A stretch of DNA of 64,000 bases, taken from Prevotellaceae bacterium (GTDB taxonomy: Bacteria > Bacteroidota > Bacteroidia > Bacteroidales > Bacteroidaceae). The DNA is taken from assembly GCA_015257125.1 (NCBI GenBank), contig JABZKU010000008.1, positions 1-64,000 of the forward strand, in the 5' to 3' direction. Shown here piece after piece: positions 18,329 through 28,329 of the stretch. A model generated the notes under the pieces. It did no database searches. It was not told where the DNA came from and saw only the letters and a list, made by a program, of their open reading frames with translations. Made by a program: the position numbers and the translations under genes. Every line of letters begins with the position of its first letter. The stretch's first letter is position 1.

Positions 18329-18838
18329 TCAGAATCGATGTAAGTCGGCTTCGAGCGCGGTTTTCAACGCTTTGCGTGCGCGGTGAAGGGTGACTTTGAC
18401 ATCGGCTTCGGTGATTTGCATCACTTGTGCCACTTCTTCGTAAGATCGTCCGTCGATTTCCCGCAGTTGCAAGGCGGTGCGTTGCTTTTCGGGAAGGCTG
18501 TTGAGCACCCGCTTCACCCAGAGAATGCGCTCTTGCTTTTCGAGTTCTTCGTCGGGGTGGTCAGCATCCAAAGGGGTGTCGACCGAAGCGGCATCGATGG
18601 AAAGATGACCGGCATCTTTCTTTTCGGAACGGTCAATGGCCAAATTGCGACAGATGGTCAAACAATAGCTTTCCAAATGGATGTTGTCCGGTACGTCGGC
18701 TCGACGTTCCCACACACGCACCAAGGTGTCTTCGACCACATCCTCGGCTTCGAGGCTGTCGAGCGTGATGCGCAGCGCTACCCGATAAAGCTTGTTTTTA
18801 AGGGGAAGCAGGTCGTGTTGGAAATCTATTTCTTTCAT
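18329..18838 (-). CDS. ECF-family RNA polymerase sigma factor
   Basis: A 169-residue group IV sigma factor. Region 2 (LPLKNKLYRVALRIT, then AEDVVEDTLVRVWER with core-binding and -10-recognising helices) is followed by a short linker and region 4 (LPEKQRTALQLREIDGRSYEEVAQVM plus the recognition helix VKVTLHRARKAL). The downstream gene encodes its likely anti-sigma factor. No TonB receptor or SusCD pair is adjacent, so this is not the usual polysaccharide-utilisation arrangement. It would direct RNA polymerase to a small stress or envelope regulon that cannot be named from here. Confidence 0.92.
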   Translation of the reverse strand: MKEIDFQHDLLPLKNKLYRVALRITLDSLEAEDVVEDTLVRVWERRADVPDNIHLESYCLTICRNLAIDRSEKKDAGHLSIDAASVDTPLDADHPDEELEKQERILWVKRVLNSLPEKQRTALQLREIDGRSYEEVAQVMQITEADVKVTLHRARKALKTALEADLHRF

Positions 18839-18940
18839 GCCTCTATAAGTAAGACGGACAAAGGGGGCGAAAAGTTACACCTCACTTCATTTTTTTCTCC
18901 ACAAAATTATTTCACCGCTGTATATCAGCGATTTGCAACC

Positions 18941-20182
18941 TCACTTTTTTATTTTCTCGGCTACAAGGATGGCTTTTTTCCCATCGGCCAAGGTGCAGGC
19001 GAAGAGATAGAGGTCGCCGCCTTCGCCCCATTTGAAGCGTTTGCGCAGTTCGGCCACGGTGGCGGGGAAGTTGCGCACGGCCAAATTCACCTGTTTGAGC
19101 GAAGCAAGGGGGCGCATCTCTGATTTGGAGAAACCAACGACTTCGCGCAGGCGGAACACGCGGCCGGGGAAGTCCCAACGCGGCGTTTCGCCACCTCCTA
19201 CATAAAGATGGGTGTTGGGATGGAGGGCATCGAGATCAAACTGCTGCGCAAGGGTGCGATAGGCACCGGCTTTGAGGACGGCGGCATTGGGTTCGTAGAG
19301 CCACCCCACGGGAGTGCCCACAAGACGTAGGGGTGCGATGGATTCGGCGGAAAGGGTGAAAGTAAAGCTATGTGGCGTGCGGCGATCGGTGCTCGACAGG
19401 TCAACACAGGTGATGGGAACTTCCGTCGGGGCGAGGCCGCCGGACTCGGTATGGAGCAGCCCGCGACAACACAAGAGGACTTCTTTGCATTCGCCGTCGA
19501 CGGCTACGATGTGCACGGCTTCGATGCCGGGCAAACGATCGAGCGCAGCGCGCACGTCGAGCATGGGCGAAAGTTTGATCAACAGGTGGCGACATCGGCT
19601 GCGCAGCGCTTCGGAGAGCGCACAGACATCGGGTTCGCAGGCTTCGATGCGTACGACTTTTCGGCCGATTTCATCGCGACGCGCCGGATCGAGAAAGAGG
19701 ACATCGACGGGCGAAAGGGACGAAAGGTAGTCCAAGGCATCGGCATGGACGGTGCGGGCGTGCGTGAGACCGAGCAAGGGAAAGTTGTGGGCGGCGAGTT
19801 CGACCAATTCGGGATTGCGCTCGACATAGATGGCCTCTGTGCAAGGAGCGGCCATGAATGAGAAATCGACCCCCAAACCGCCGGTAAGATCGACCAAAAC
19901 GGGCTTTTCGAGGTTTTCGACCCAGCGCTCGACCAACGCCGCTTTGTAGCGCGCCGTCACTTCGCCGCTGCACTGCTCGAGCGAGAGGCGGGGCGGAAAA
20001 TGCAAGCGCGGTACTTCGCACCACGAGGGGACTTTCGCCCGCAAGCGTTGGCGTCCTTCGATTTGGCGCAAGATGAAGGTGCGCGCTTCGGGTGGGAAAG
20101 CGGCGAGACGCAGGGCGAGATCTTCGACTCGTTCATCGGCATGGGCTTCGATGAATTCGTAGTATTCAGCGCAATCGATCAT
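18941..20182 (-). CDS. SAM-dependent methyltransferase with THUMP-like C-terminal domain
   Basis: A 413-residue class I methyltransferase resembling the Bacteroidota PG_1098 family. A helical N-terminal region is followed by the SAM-binding motif VDLTGGLGVDFSF at about 97-109, an acidic strand YVERNPE (motif II) and FLDPARRD at about 162-169 (motif IV region). The C-terminal third (TPVGWLYEPNAAVLKAGAY...HLYVGG) is the THUMP-like fold, which implies an RNA substrate. Target nucleoside unknown. It starts directly after the stop of the upstream VanX-type gene, so the two are probably co-transcribed from the promoter at 20915-20922. Confidence 0.85.
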   Translation of the reverse strand: MIDCAEYYEFIEAHADERVEDLALRLAAFPPEARTFILRQIEGRQRLRAKVPSWCEVPRLHFPPRLSLEQCSGEVTARYKAALVERWVENLEKPVLVDLTGGLGVDFSFMAAPCTEAIYVERNPELVELAAHNFPLLGLTHARTVHADALDYLSSLSPVDVLFLDPARRDEIGRKVVRIEACEPDVCALSEALRSRCRHLLIKLSPMLDVRAALDRLPGIEAVHIVAVDGECKEVLLCCRGLLHTESGGLAPTEVPITCVDLSSTDRRTPHSFTFTLSAESIAPLRLVGTPVGWLYEPNAAVLKAGAYRTLAQQFDLDALHPNTHLYVGGGETPRWDFPGRVFRLREVVGFSKSEMRPLASLKQVNLAVRNFPATVAELRKRFKWGEGGDLYLFACTLADGKKAILVAEKIKK

Positions 20183-20908
20183 TTAGGGAATGGGCGTATA
20201 GTGGGCACGGGCTTGTGCGCGGGTTTTGAAATTGAAATGCCACCACTCGGTGGCCAGGACACGAAAACCGCCGGCGGACATGGCTTCGCGCAAGATGCGA
20301 CGCAGGCGGACGTGTTCGGGGCGGAGGATGCCGCGGCGCAAGAGTCGGGCTTCGTCGCGAACATGAGCCGCGGCACCGAGATAGTCGATGGGCGTTCCCA
20401 TGGAAAGACCGGTGGTGTCGCCGGCGGCATGGAGCAAACGACCGGAACCATCGCGTACGTCGCGCGCCCAACAAAGGGTGAGGTCGACGGCCAGTCCATA
20501 GTTGTGCAATCCGCCTCCGTGCGCCGGATTGCTGACGTAGATATTTTTGGATGTTCCGGCAACGGCGTTCCACATGCGCTGCTGAATGCGCATAGGGCGG
20601 GCGGCATCGTAGACTTTGAGGGCGTAATCGGGATATTTGCGTTGCAGGGCGGTTTGGGCGCGGTGCAGAGCGCGGGCGGTTTCGGGCAACAAATAGGCGC
20701 GATGCAGGTCGGTATAGAGCACGCGACCGACGAAATTGTCGGGGCGAGCATACATCAAACTGACGAAAACACCGGGAACGGCCACGCTCACGTCGACCAA
20801 ACCGCGCTGTTCCAACGAACGCTCGAGCGGGGTGCGTCGCTCGGCGGCTGACTGACCGAAGAGCGACAACGGAAGAAAGAGGAGGGAGAGGAAAAGACGC
20901 ATATTCAT
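20183..20908 (-). CDS. D-Ala-D-Ala dipeptidase, VanX/DdpX type
   Basis: A 241-residue exported zinc metallopeptidase of family M15D, hydrolysing D-alanyl-D-alanine in the periplasm. A signal peptide (MNMRLFLSLLFLPLSLFG) precedes the catalytic domain. Zinc ligands are His135 and Asp142 in HNYGLAVD and His224 in EWWHF, with Glu221 as the catalytic base. Arg104 in DAARP corresponds to the transition-state arginine. In Gram-negative species such enzymes usually recycle peptidoglycan dipeptide rather than confer vancomycin resistance; no vanH/vanA ligase genes are nearby. The start at 20908 lies only 6 bases from a TAACTTTG box, so Met at 20902 or a leaderless start are alternatives. Confidence 0.88.
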   Translation of the reverse strand: MNMRLFLSLLFLPLSLFGQSAAERRTPLERSLEQRGLVDVSVAVPGVFVSLMYARPDNFVGRVLYTDLHRAYLLPETARALHRAQTALQRKYPDYALKVYDAARPMRIQQRMWNAVAGTSKNIYVSNPAHGGGLHNYGLAVDLTLCWARDVRDGSGRLLHAAGDTTGLSMGTPIDYLGAAAHVRDEARLLRRGILRPEHVRLRRILREAMSAGGFRVLATEWWHFNFKTRAQARAHYTPIP

Positions 20909-20914
20909 CGTAGG

Positions 20915-20922
20915 CAAAGTTA
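20915..20922 (-). promoter_or_regulatory. -7 box for the VanX-type gene
   Basis: TAACTTTG on the minus strand, ending 6 bases before the ATG at 20908. A transcript starting at the normal distance would have almost no leader. Confidence 0.5.
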
Positions 20923-20964
20923 CGTTTTTCTCGGCGATGCCGAAAGCAGTCACGCTAAATTGGC

Positions 20965-20972
20965 TATCTTTG
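20965..20972 (+). promoter_or_regulatory. -7 box for the PagL-like gene
   Basis: TATCTTTG on the plus strand, only 5 bases before the ATG at 20978, divergent from and mirroring the box at 20915-20922. Confidence 0.5.
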
Positions 20973-20977
20973 CGCCT

Positions 20978-22288
20978 ATGCTTAAATTACCTTGTTTTTG
21001 CTTCCGGTCTCTTCGCTCCGCTCCTCGGTGGATCGGCAATGGGTGTGTGTGGTCTGCATGGGTACTCGGCTCGGCTCTCGTTTCGCAGGCGCAGACCACG
21101 GAGGCCGACTCGATGAAATCGACTTTTTTTCGTCCGACGACGGTGGAAGGCGGGGCTTTCGTGGGCCATGTACTGACGATGGATCGTTACCAACGTGCGT
21201 GGATGGAGCGTGCGGCAAGCCGAGGTTTTCATCTCGGTTTGAGACGGCGCACAGAAACGGCACCCGACGGCTATGCCGCGGACTACAATTATCCGGAATG
21301 GAGTGTGAATCTGCAACTGACCGACTACTCGGGCGTGAAGATGCGCAAACGGCCTTCGCCCGATTGGGGACAGGCGGTGCCGGTGGACTACAGTTCTTCG
21401 CCGGGACAGGTGATTGCCCTTGCGGTGTCGTTCAGTCGACCGCTGTGGCGCAGCGGAAGTTGGCAAATGGGCTACGCGCTGGAAGAGGGATTGGCTTTCT
21501 GCACGCGGCCTTATGCGAAGGCGGACAACATCGACAACGAATTGACGGGCGGACATTGGCTCATTCATTTCGGGGCTTCGCTTTACGGGGCGAAACGTTT
21601 AGGCCGACATTGGAGTGTGCGCGGCGATTTGGCCTTTCGCCATGTGAGCAATGGGGCGACTTATCGTCCGAACAAAGGACTGAATGCGGTGTTGCCGACC
21701 CTGACGGTACAATATGACCTCGATGAAAACGCTGATTTTCCACCTTCTGCGGCGAAAACGCCCTTTGCCCGGCGCTGGTTTTGGCGCGCCGGGGCGAGTA
21801 TGGGCATGCGCACTTTGATCGAAGACTGGATCAGCACACAATACGGTACTGCCCCTTCGGAAGCGGACTACCGCACGGAGCATTTTCAACGCTATGCGGT
21901 GGCGAATGTGCAGATGGACAGGATGTTCCGCTATGCTCGACGCTGGGCGACGGGCTTGGGTGCCGACTTTTTCTACCTGCCGTATGTGCAAACGCTCAAA
22001 AACCGAGAAGCGCCGAACGGGGAAAACGACAAATATAGCCCTTGGGCATGCGGATTGGCTTTGAAACACGAAGCACATTACGGTGATTTCAGCGCTTATG
22101 TGCATTTGGGCTGGTACTTGCATCGCCGGACGGGAAGGATGCAAACCTTCGATGAAACGCCTTACTACGAACGCGTGGGTGCGCGTTGGTATCTCCCGAT
22201 GTGGAAGGGGGCTTCGGTGCACTTGGGCATCAAGGCTCACCGATTAAAAGCCGATTTCACCGAGTTGGGATTCGGTTTTGAATGGTAA
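20978..22288 (+). CDS. acyloxyacyl hydrolase / lipid A 3-O-deacylase-like outer-membrane protein (PagL-like)
   Basis: A 436-residue outer-membrane barrel. The N-terminus forms a long signal sequence ending near VSQAQ. Strand-like segments fill the rest and the last residue is Trp in GFGFEW, fitting barrel insertion. The stretch FRHVSNGATYRPNKGLN (His222, Ser224, Asn225) matches the HxSN active-site pattern of PagL deacylases, where His and Ser act as a catalytic pair. It would remove an acyl chain from lipid A and alter endotoxin structure. It is larger than PagL (about 150-170 residues); longer relatives annotated as acyloxyacyl hydrolase occur in Bacteroidota. A bidirectional terminator follows. 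Confidence 0.75.
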   Translation: MLKLPCFCFRSLRSAPRWIGNGCVWSAWVLGSALVSQAQTTEADSMKSTFFRPTTVEGGAFVGHVLTMDRYQRAWMERAASRGFHLGLRRRTETAPDGYAADYNYPEWSVNLQLTDYSGVKMRKRPSPDWGQAVPVDYSSSPGQVIALAVSFSRPLWRSGSWQMGYALEEGLAFCTRPYAKADNIDNELTGGHWLIHFGASLYGAKRLGRHWSVRGDLAFRHVSNGATYRPNKGLNAVLPTLTVQYDLDENADFPPSAAKTPFARRWFWRAGASMGMRTLIEDWISTQYGTAPSEADYRTEHFQRYAVANVQMDRMFRYARRWATGLGADFFYLPYVQTLKNREAPNGENDKYSPWACGLALKHEAHYGDFSAYVHLGWYLHRRTGRMQTFDETPYYERVGARWYLPMWKGASVHLGIKAHRLKADFTELGFGFEW

Positions 22289-22294
22289 CAAACG

Positions 22295-22336
22295 AAACAA
22301 GCCATCGCAAAGATTGCGATGGCTTGTTTTGTTTTG
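22295..22336. terminator. bidirectional terminator
   Basis: Perfect arms ACAAGCCATCGCAA (22297-22310) and TTGCGATGGCTTGT (22314-22327) with loop AGA, T-rich on the plus side and AAAC/GTTTCG on the minus side. It lies between convergent genes ending at 22288 and 22349. Confidence 0.85.
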
Positions 22337-22348
22337 GGGAAGTGGGGC

Positions 22349-24256
22349 TTAGCCTACTTTTTCGAGACGCTTCATCTGCGAGAAGATGAAGATGAACGAA
22401 ACGAGGCAGAGCACGGCGAGGGTCGTCCATACAACGTAAAGAGGTACTTTGCACCAGAGGAGGGCGGGGATAACGGTGAGGAAGTTACCCACTGCGGTGG
22501 CGACAAACCAACCACCCATCATCATACCCTTGTATTGGGGAGGAGCCACCTTCGACACGAAGGAGATACCCATGGGCGAAAGGAGCAACTCGGCGAAGGT
22601 GAGGACGAGGTAAGTGAGGATCAACCAACCGGGCGAAACGAGGAGTCCGCCTTGTTCGATCTGACCTTCGACTTCGGCTTTCGCCATCTTGGCCACTGTC
22701 TGCGCTTGGATCTTCTGTTGTGCTGCGGCCGACTTGATGCCATTTACTTCATTATCATAGGCCAAGCGAGCAATTTCAGTGATTTGCTCGTATTGTCCGC
22801 TGTTGTTGGCTTTGAGGACGGCTGCGCTCTTATTGATTTCGCTCTTGTCTTTTACCGTAGTGGCTTGGGCCAATTGTGCGGCCGCTTGATCGTCTACTTG
22901 CTTTTGACGCTTGCTCAATTCAGTTTGGATTTGCTCCTTGGTTTCGTTGAACTTAGCGGTGCGGGCATCGATGAGCTTTTGCGCTTCCTTGTCGATTTCC
23001 TCGGTTTTTGCCTTCATGCTTTCGTCAATGTTGAACTTCTCGGTCACTTGGGCTTCGAGCGGTTCGATACCGAGCGAGGCGAAGATCATCACACCGAAAC
23101 CGATAGCGGCAACGATCATACCATAGGCAATCTTGCGGGGAGCAGAGGGTTCTTTGCCGCGAGCACCCAACCAGCCGAAGAGCGCCACACTGATCGGGGT
23201 CAGACCTACTACGAAGCAGGGGTTGAACTGCTGGAAGATGGGAGCGGCCACCTTGGTTTCTGCGGGTACGTTCAACCCGAGCACAATCAACAAGGCGGCG
23301 CAAACGAGTACCACCACGGTGGCGATGACACGGTTTTTCGTCGTTTTGCTCTGTACTACTGCGAAAGCGGCATAGATCGACACAATGCAGAGGAGCAAAG
23401 TGCGTACGTCGAAGAGCATGGAAGGAATGCCGGTGGACGTTTTCTGCGTGAATTCAGCGGCGAAGTAGGTCAGCGTAAGACCGTTTTGGTGGAAGGCCAT
23501 CCAGAAGAAGATGACAACAGCGAACACGAGGCAGAGGGCGACGATGCGAGCGCGCGTATCAGCAGGCGAAAGTTCCACAGCAGCTTCTTGTTCTGCGGCT
23601 TTTTCGGTGGAATCGGCCTTTTCTTGCTTACCTTCCACATGACGGAAGGTGGAACGCGAAACGAAATAGATGATCATCGAGATGACCAACGAGACGCAAG
23701 CCACGGCAAAAGCGAAGTGATAGCTGTCGGCTTTCGAGAAACCGATGCCTTGCGCGTATTCCATGATCTTCACAGCTGCACTCGGGGCGAAGAGCGCACC
23801 GATGTTGATGGCCATGTAGAAAATAGAGAACGCTGCGTCGCGCTTCCCGGAAAGTTCGGGACGCTTATAAAGGTCGCCGACCATCACCTGGAGATTACCT
23901 TTGAACAGTCCCGTTCCCATACAAATCAGCGCCAATGCACCGATAATAGCGACCATCGCCATGGTACCGTTGCCCAAGGGGAAAGACAATAAGAGGTAAC
24001 CCAGGAACATGATCGAGATACCGATGGTGACCATTCGGCCATAACCGAACTTGTCTGCGAGAATACCTCCGATGAAGGGGAGGAAGTAGACGAACATCAG
24101 GAACGTGGAATAGTACGAGCCGGCGAGAGCGGCACTCCATCCGAAGTTGTCCTGGAGGAACAGCACGAAAACGGCCAACATGGTGTAGTAGCCGAAACGC
24201 TCACCGGTGTTGGCGAGAGCGAGGGCGAATAGCCCTTTGGGTTGTCCTTCAAACAT
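22349..24256 (-). CDS. POT-family proton-dependent peptide transporter with coiled-coil insert
   Basis: A 635-residue major facilitator of the POT/PTR family, importing di- and tripeptides with protons. The family motif ERFGYY is at 19-24 and FIGGILADKFGYGR at 61-74. Standard POT proteins have about 450-500 residues. The excess lies mainly in a hydrophilic segment at about 397-540 (DNA 22637-23068), rich in Lys, Glu, Ala and Gln with heptad-like spacing, between two membrane helices. A shorter charged linker sits at 205-235. The transmembrane segments look intact on both sides. It stands alone between a bidirectional terminator and a 250-base gap. Confidence 0.9.
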   Translation of the reverse strand: MFEGQPKGLFALALANTGERFGYYTMLAVFVLFLQDNFGWSAALAGSYYSTFLMFVYFLPFIGGILADKFGYGRMVTIGISIMFLGYLLLSFPLGNGTMAMVAIIGALALICMGTGLFKGNLQVMVGDLYKRPELSGKRDAAFSIFYMAINIGALFAPSAAVKIMEYAQGIGFSKADSYHFAFAVACVSLVISMIIYFVSRSTFRHVEGKQEKADSTEKAAEQEAAVELSPADTRARIVALCLVFAVVIFFWMAFHQNGLTLTYFAAEFTQKTSTGIPSMLFDVRTLLLCIVSIYAAFAVVQSKTTKNRVIATVVVLVCAALLIVLGLNVPAETKVAAPIFQQFNPCFVVGLTPISVALFGWLGARGKEPSAPRKIAYGMIVAAIGFGVMIFASLGIEPLEAQVTEKFNIDESMKAKTEEIDKEAQKLIDARTAKFNETKEQIQTELSKRQKQVDDQAAAQLAQATTVKDKSEINKSAAVLKANNSGQYEQITEIARLAYDNEVNGIKSAAAQQKIQAQTVAKMAKAEVEGQIEQGGLLVSPGWLILTYLVLTFAELLLSPMGISFVSKVAPPQYKGMMMGGWFVATAVGNFLTVIPALLWCKVPLYVVWTTLAVLCLVSFIFIFSQMKRLEKVG

Positions 24257-24508
24257 GGGAAAGGAATTTAGGGATTAGTAAAGAGGGTATTTTGTTTCTA
24301 TTATTATTGTGGGTGGAAAAGGTAAGAGGAGATGCTCCGGCATCGAAATAAGATTCGATGAAATCGATGTTTTTATCGTAATATGCCCTTCCAAGTGCAC
24401 AAACCACGCGGAAATATCGAAGAGTTTTGAACACCTTATCCAACAGCATGCCTTAATGATTGGGCTACGCAAATGTTTTGATGCGTCGCCGAGTCAGGAA
24501 AGCTGTCC

Positions 24509-27349
24509 TTATTGCAATTCGTCTTTGAGGAAACGGGCTGTGTCGCCTTTTCCTGCACTTACTACGGCTTCGGGCGTGCCGCAGGCCACCATCGTTCCAC
24601 CGCCGCGACCGCCTTCGGGTCCCATATCGATGAGATAGTCGGCCACTTTGATCACATCGAGGTTGTGTTCGATGACAATCACTGTGTTGCCTTTCTCCAC
24701 CAAGCGGTTGAGCACGTCAATCAGCGCGCGAATATCCTCGAAATGCAAGCCTGTGGTAGGTTCGTCGAGGATGTAAACAGTACTGCCGGTGTCGCGTTTC
24801 GACAATTCGGTGGCCAGTTTCACGCGCTGACTCTCACCGCCCGAAAGCGTGGTGCACGATTGTCCGAGTTTCAAATAACCCAACCCCACATCTTGCAGTA
24901 CTTTGATTTTGTGCAAGATATTCGGCACGTTCTCAAAAAACTCCACCGCGCGATTGATTGTCATGTCGAGCACATCGGCAATGCTTTTTCCTTTGAAGCG
25001 CACTTCGAGCGTTTCGCGGTTATAGCGTTTGCCGTGGCAGGTTTCGCAGGGCACATACACATCGGGCAAGAAGTTCATCTCGATGGTTTTGTAGCCACTG
25101 CCTTTACAGGTCTCGCAACGGCCGCCGCGCACATTGAACGAAAAGCGACCGGGCTTGTAAGCGCGGATTTTTGCTTCGGGCAGATTGACGAAGAGTTGTC
25201 GAATATCATCGAATACACCGGTGTAGGTGGCGGGATTCGAACGCGGCGTGCGACCGAGCGGACTCTGGTCGACAGCCACCACCTTATCTATATGTTCCAA
25301 TCCTTCGACGCGCTCATATTCGAGGGGTTCGCGCAAGGAGTGATAAACGTGTTGCGACAAGATGGGATAGAGCGTATCGTTGATGAGGGTCGATTTGCCC
25401 GATCCCGAAACGCCTGTCACACCGATGAGCGTGCCGAGGGGAAACTCTACGGTGACGTTCTTTAGGTTATTACCTTTCGCACCGACAATGCGCAAGACTT
25501 TGCCGTTGCCTTCACGTCGTTGTTCGGGAATGGCAATGCGGCGCGTGCCGTTCAGGTAATCGGCGGTGAGCGTCTCGCTTTTGAGCATCTGCGCCGGCGT
25601 GCCTTGGAACACCACTTCCCCACCCTTTCGTCCGGCGCGGGGGCCGATGTCCACCACATAGTCGGCGGCCATCATCATGTCTTTGTCGTGCTCCACCACA
25701 ATCACAGTGTTGCCGGTGTCGCGGAGCTGTTCAAGCGAGCGAATCAATCGCACATTGTCGCGCTGATGGAGACCGATCGAGGGTTCGTCGAGAATATAGA
25801 GCACATTCACCAACTGCGAACCGATTTGCGTGGCGAGTCGGATGCGCTGGCTCTCGCCGCCCGAAAGGGTCATCGCCGTGCGGTCGAGCGAGAGATAGTC
25901 AAGTCCCACATCGAGGAGGAACGAAAGGCGCGAGCGAATTTCTTTCAAGATCTCTGTGGCGATCGCTTGTTGCTTCCCACTGAGATTTTCGCCGATTCCA
26001 TCGAGCCATTCTTTCAATTCGGCCACATCCATCGCGGCCAGTTCGGCGATGTTCTTATCGCCAAATTTATAGGACAAGGCCTCGCGGTTGAGACGCGCCC
26101 CTTTGCATTCGGGACAGCAGGCCGTGGTGTTGAATTGTTCTGCCCAGCGCTGCGAAGCAGCAGTCATCTCGGCATCGGCCATTTGGCGAATGTATTTCAC
26201 CACACCGCCGAAATCGGCGTAATAATCGTCGCTGCGTCCCATGCGCGCCGCCGGGATGCGCAGCAGTTCGGGGGTACCGTTGAAGACAGCATCAAGTGCT
26301 TCGTCCGACAATTCCTCTACGGGCGTGTCGATCGTGTAGCCGTATTGTTCGAGCACCGTTTCAATCGCCCAAAAGATGAGCGTTTTCGTGTATTTCCCGA
26401 GCGGAACGAGTGCCCCTTTCTTGATGCTGAGTTTCGGATCGGGACATACCTTTTCGCGGTCGATGACATTCACCACGCCCAAGCCTTTGCACTTCGGACA
26501 AGCGCCTTGCGAGGAGTTGAACGAGAAATTGTGCGGCGCGGGCTCGCGGTAGGCCAACCCCGTCACGGGACACATAAGGCGTTTGGAGTAATATCGCACG
26601 GTTTCATCGTCGGCATCAAGCACGAGCATCAGGCCGTCGCCCTGCGAAAGGGCTTGCTGCACACTCTTTTTGAGTCGCTCTTCGTCCTTGGCTTGCACCT
26701 TGAGTTTGTCGATCACCACTTCGATGTCGTGATTCTTGTAACGATCGACGCGCATACCGGCTTCGAGCGGGCGCAATTCACCGTCCACACGCACATGGAT
26801 GAAGCCCTTCTTGCGCACACTTTCAAAGAGTTCTTTGTAGTGTCCTTTGCGCTGCTGCACCAGGGGCGCAAGAAGGTAGATGCGGTGGTCGGCATAGTGG
26901 TCGAGCAGCAAACCGATGATTTGTTCCTCGGTGTATTTCACCATTTTCTCTCCGCTGGCATAAGAATAGGCATCGCCGGCACGCGCATAGAGCAAACGGA
27001 GGAAGTCGTAGATTTCCGTCACCGTGCCGACGGTGGAACGCGGATTTTTGTTGGTGGTTTTCTGTTCGATGCTGATCACGGGCGAAAGACCGCTGATCTT
27101 ATCTACATCGGGACGTTCGAGATTATCGAGAAAGTTTCGGGCGTAGGCCGAAAAAGTTTCAATATAACGACGCTGACCTTCGGCATAAATGGTGTCGAAG
27201 GCCAACGAAGATTTTCCGCTACCACTCAGTCCGGTGACAACAGTGAGGGCGTGGCGCGGGATATCGACGTCGATATTCTTGAGGTTGTGCACGCGGGCAC
27301 CGAGCACCTCGATCTTACCGTGTTGAAAAGTCTTGTCTTGTTCTGTCAT
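24509..27349 (-). CDS. uvrA: excinuclease ABC subunit A
   Basis: The 946-residue damage-recognition ATPase of nucleotide excision repair. Two ABC modules are evident: Walker [10 protein letters not shown] near residue 40 and GVSGSGKST near 645, signatures LSGGESQR in each half, and Walker B ILDEP twice. Zinc-binding CxxC pairs (CPKC, CPEC, CETC/CETC) are present. Length and order match canonical UvrA. It starts 12 bases after the stop of the T9SS cargo gene upstream, so it probably depends on the promoter at 28241-28271. No other uvr gene is in the window. Confidence 0.97.
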   Translation of the reverse strand: MTEQDKTFQHGKIEVLGARVHNLKNIDVDIPRHALTVVTGLSGSGKSSLAFDTIYAEGQRRYIETFSAYARNFLDNLERPDVDKISGLSPVISIEQKTTNKNPRSTVGTVTEIYDFLRLLYARAGDAYSYASGEKMVKYTEEQIIGLLLDHYADHRIYLLAPLVQQRKGHYKELFESVRKKGFIHVRVDGELRPLEAGMRVDRYKNHDIEVVIDKLKVQAKDEERLKKSVQQALSQGDGLMLVLDADDETVRYYSKRLMCPVTGLAYREPAPHNFSFNSSQGACPKCKGLGVVNVIDREKVCPDPKLSIKKGALVPLGKYTKTLIFWAIETVLEQYGYTIDTPVEELSDEALDAVFNGTPELLRIPAARMGRSDDYYADFGGVVKYIRQMADAEMTAASQRWAEQFNTTACCPECKGARLNREALSYKFGDKNIAELAAMDVAELKEWLDGIGENLSGKQQAIATEILKEIRSRLSFLLDVGLDYLSLDRTAMTLSGGESQRIRLATQIGSQLVNVLYILDEPSIGLHQRDNVRLIRSLEQLRDTGNTVIVVEHDKDMMMAADYVVDIGPRAGRKGGEVVFQGTPAQMLKSETLTADYLNGTRRIAIPEQRREGNGKVLRIVGAKGNNLKNVTVEFPLGTLIGVTGVSGSGKSTLINDTLYPILSQHVYHSLREPLEYERVEGLEHIDKVVAVDQSPLGRTPRSNPATYTGVFDDIRQLFVNLPEAKIRAYKPGRFSFNVRGGRCETCKGSGYKTIEMNFLPDVYVPCETCHGKRYNRETLEVRFKGKSIADVLDMTINRAVEFFENVPNILHKIKVLQDVGLGYLKLGQSCTTLSGGESQRVKLATELSKRDTGSTVYILDEPTTGLHFEDIRALIDVLNRLVEKGNTVIVIEHNLDVIKVADYLIDMGPEGGRGGGTMVACGTPEAVVSAGKGDTARFLKDELQ

Positions 27350-27361
27350 GTTGTCGTCGTA

Positions 27362-28219
27362 TCAACGCGCACTGCCGGAACGATTTTCTTCGAACCGGCG
27401 CAGGAGATTGATGGTTTTCTTGATGTGATAGTTGCGGCCGTCGGCACCTCGCGCCTCAACATTGAGGTAATAGGCCCCGTCGGGCGCCTCAGCCGAACCG
27501 ATGCGGCCGTCCCATCCGTCGGCGGGATCGTGCCACTCGTGCACTTTGCGCCCCCAGCGGTTGCACACCAAGGCGCGGAAACGCACAATGCTTTTGTAGC
27601 CCTCCTTGGCTTTGAACACATCGTTGATGCCGTCGCCGTTGGGCGTGAAGGCGTTGGGAAATTCCAATTTGCTTTCGGAGATCGCGATGCGAAAAGCATC
27701 TGCTTGCGTGTAAGTCACTGTGTCGGTGCCCTCCACAAACGAGATCAACAGCTGCACGACGAACGTGCCGCTCTCGGTGAATTCGTAGGAAGTGTTGGCA
27801 TCGTAGCGTGTGAGGAAGGGCGTCGTGTTGCCGTCGCGGCGAAACTGCCACTCATAGAGCGGCGTGCGCGAACCGTAGTCGGCGGCGCGCGCTTCGAAGC
27901 GCACGCGGAGCGGCGCACTGCCGTCAAACCCGGTCTCTTCCGTCTCTTTGCCGTCGGCTGCGATCACCACCATGGTGGGATGTGCCGTCGGTACAGCCGG
28001 ATCGGCCATTTGCGAACTTTGAAGAGCGAAGCGTGGCGCGCATTCCGATGCAAATCGTTCCATTTTGTCCGATTTCATCACAAAACACGACCGACTCTGC
28101 GCTATTGTGGGGAAGAGTAAGAGCAATATGCACAGCTTCACACAACGACTCAGCCCCACCCGATAATGGGAGAGCGAAACGCAGAATTTAGCGAAGCGAG
28201 ACCACAGGACAAAGTTCAT
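27362..28219 (-). CDS. exported protein with gliding-motility-type C-terminal domain (T9SS type B cargo)
   Basis: A 285-residue secreted protein. A hydrophobic signal segment (VKLCILLLLFPTIAQS) lies at about 28-43, so the true start may be internal (a GTG near 28157 is possible). Residues about 95-180 look like one PKD/Ig-like beta domain (RVRFEARAADYGSRTPLYEW). From about 187 the chain reads FPNAFTPNGDGINDVF, a downstream NRWGRKV and DGAYYLNVEA, which is the CHU_C / gliding-motility C-terminal domain used as a type B sorting signal for type IX secretion. It implies that the organism has a T9SS. uvrA follows in the same transcription unit. Confidence 0.88.
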   Translation of the reverse strand: MNFVLWSRFAKFCVSLSHYRVGLSRCVKLCILLLLFPTIAQSRSCFVMKSDKMERFASECAPRFALQSSQMADPAVPTAHPTMVVIAADGKETEETGFDGSAPLRVRFEARAADYGSRTPLYEWQFRRDGNTTPFLTRYDANTSYEFTESGTFVVQLLISFVEGTDTVTYTQADAFRIAISESKLEFPNAFTPNGDGINDVFKAKEGYKSIVRFRALVCNRWGRKVHEWHDPADGWDGRIGSAEAPDGAYYLNVEARGADGRNYHIKKTINLLRRFEENRSGSAR

Positions 28220-28240
28220 ATCTACAGAGAGTTTGAATTA

Positions 28241-28271
28241 CAAAAATACAAATTCGCCACCACTGAACAAA
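28241..28271 (-). promoter_or_regulatory. promoter of the T9SS cargo-uvrA unit
   Basis: Minus strand: TTTG (28271-28268), 19 bases, TATTTTTG (28248-28241), followed 21 bases later by the ATG at 28219. Confidence 0.6.
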
Positions 28272-28329
28272 AAAAGTGCGCCCCTTTCTTTGGAAATCGT
28301 GGCACATGATGTATTTTTGCAATTGAAAT

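Noticed and set aside
20183..20908. Vancomycin-resistance role for the VanX-type enzyme
   Set aside because: No vanH/vanA-type genes nearby and the organism is Gram-negative; a peptidoglycan recycling role is more likely.
25520..28120. Plus-strand frame of 866 codons opposite uvrA and the T9SS cargo gene
   Set aside because: UvrA is intact on the minus strand.
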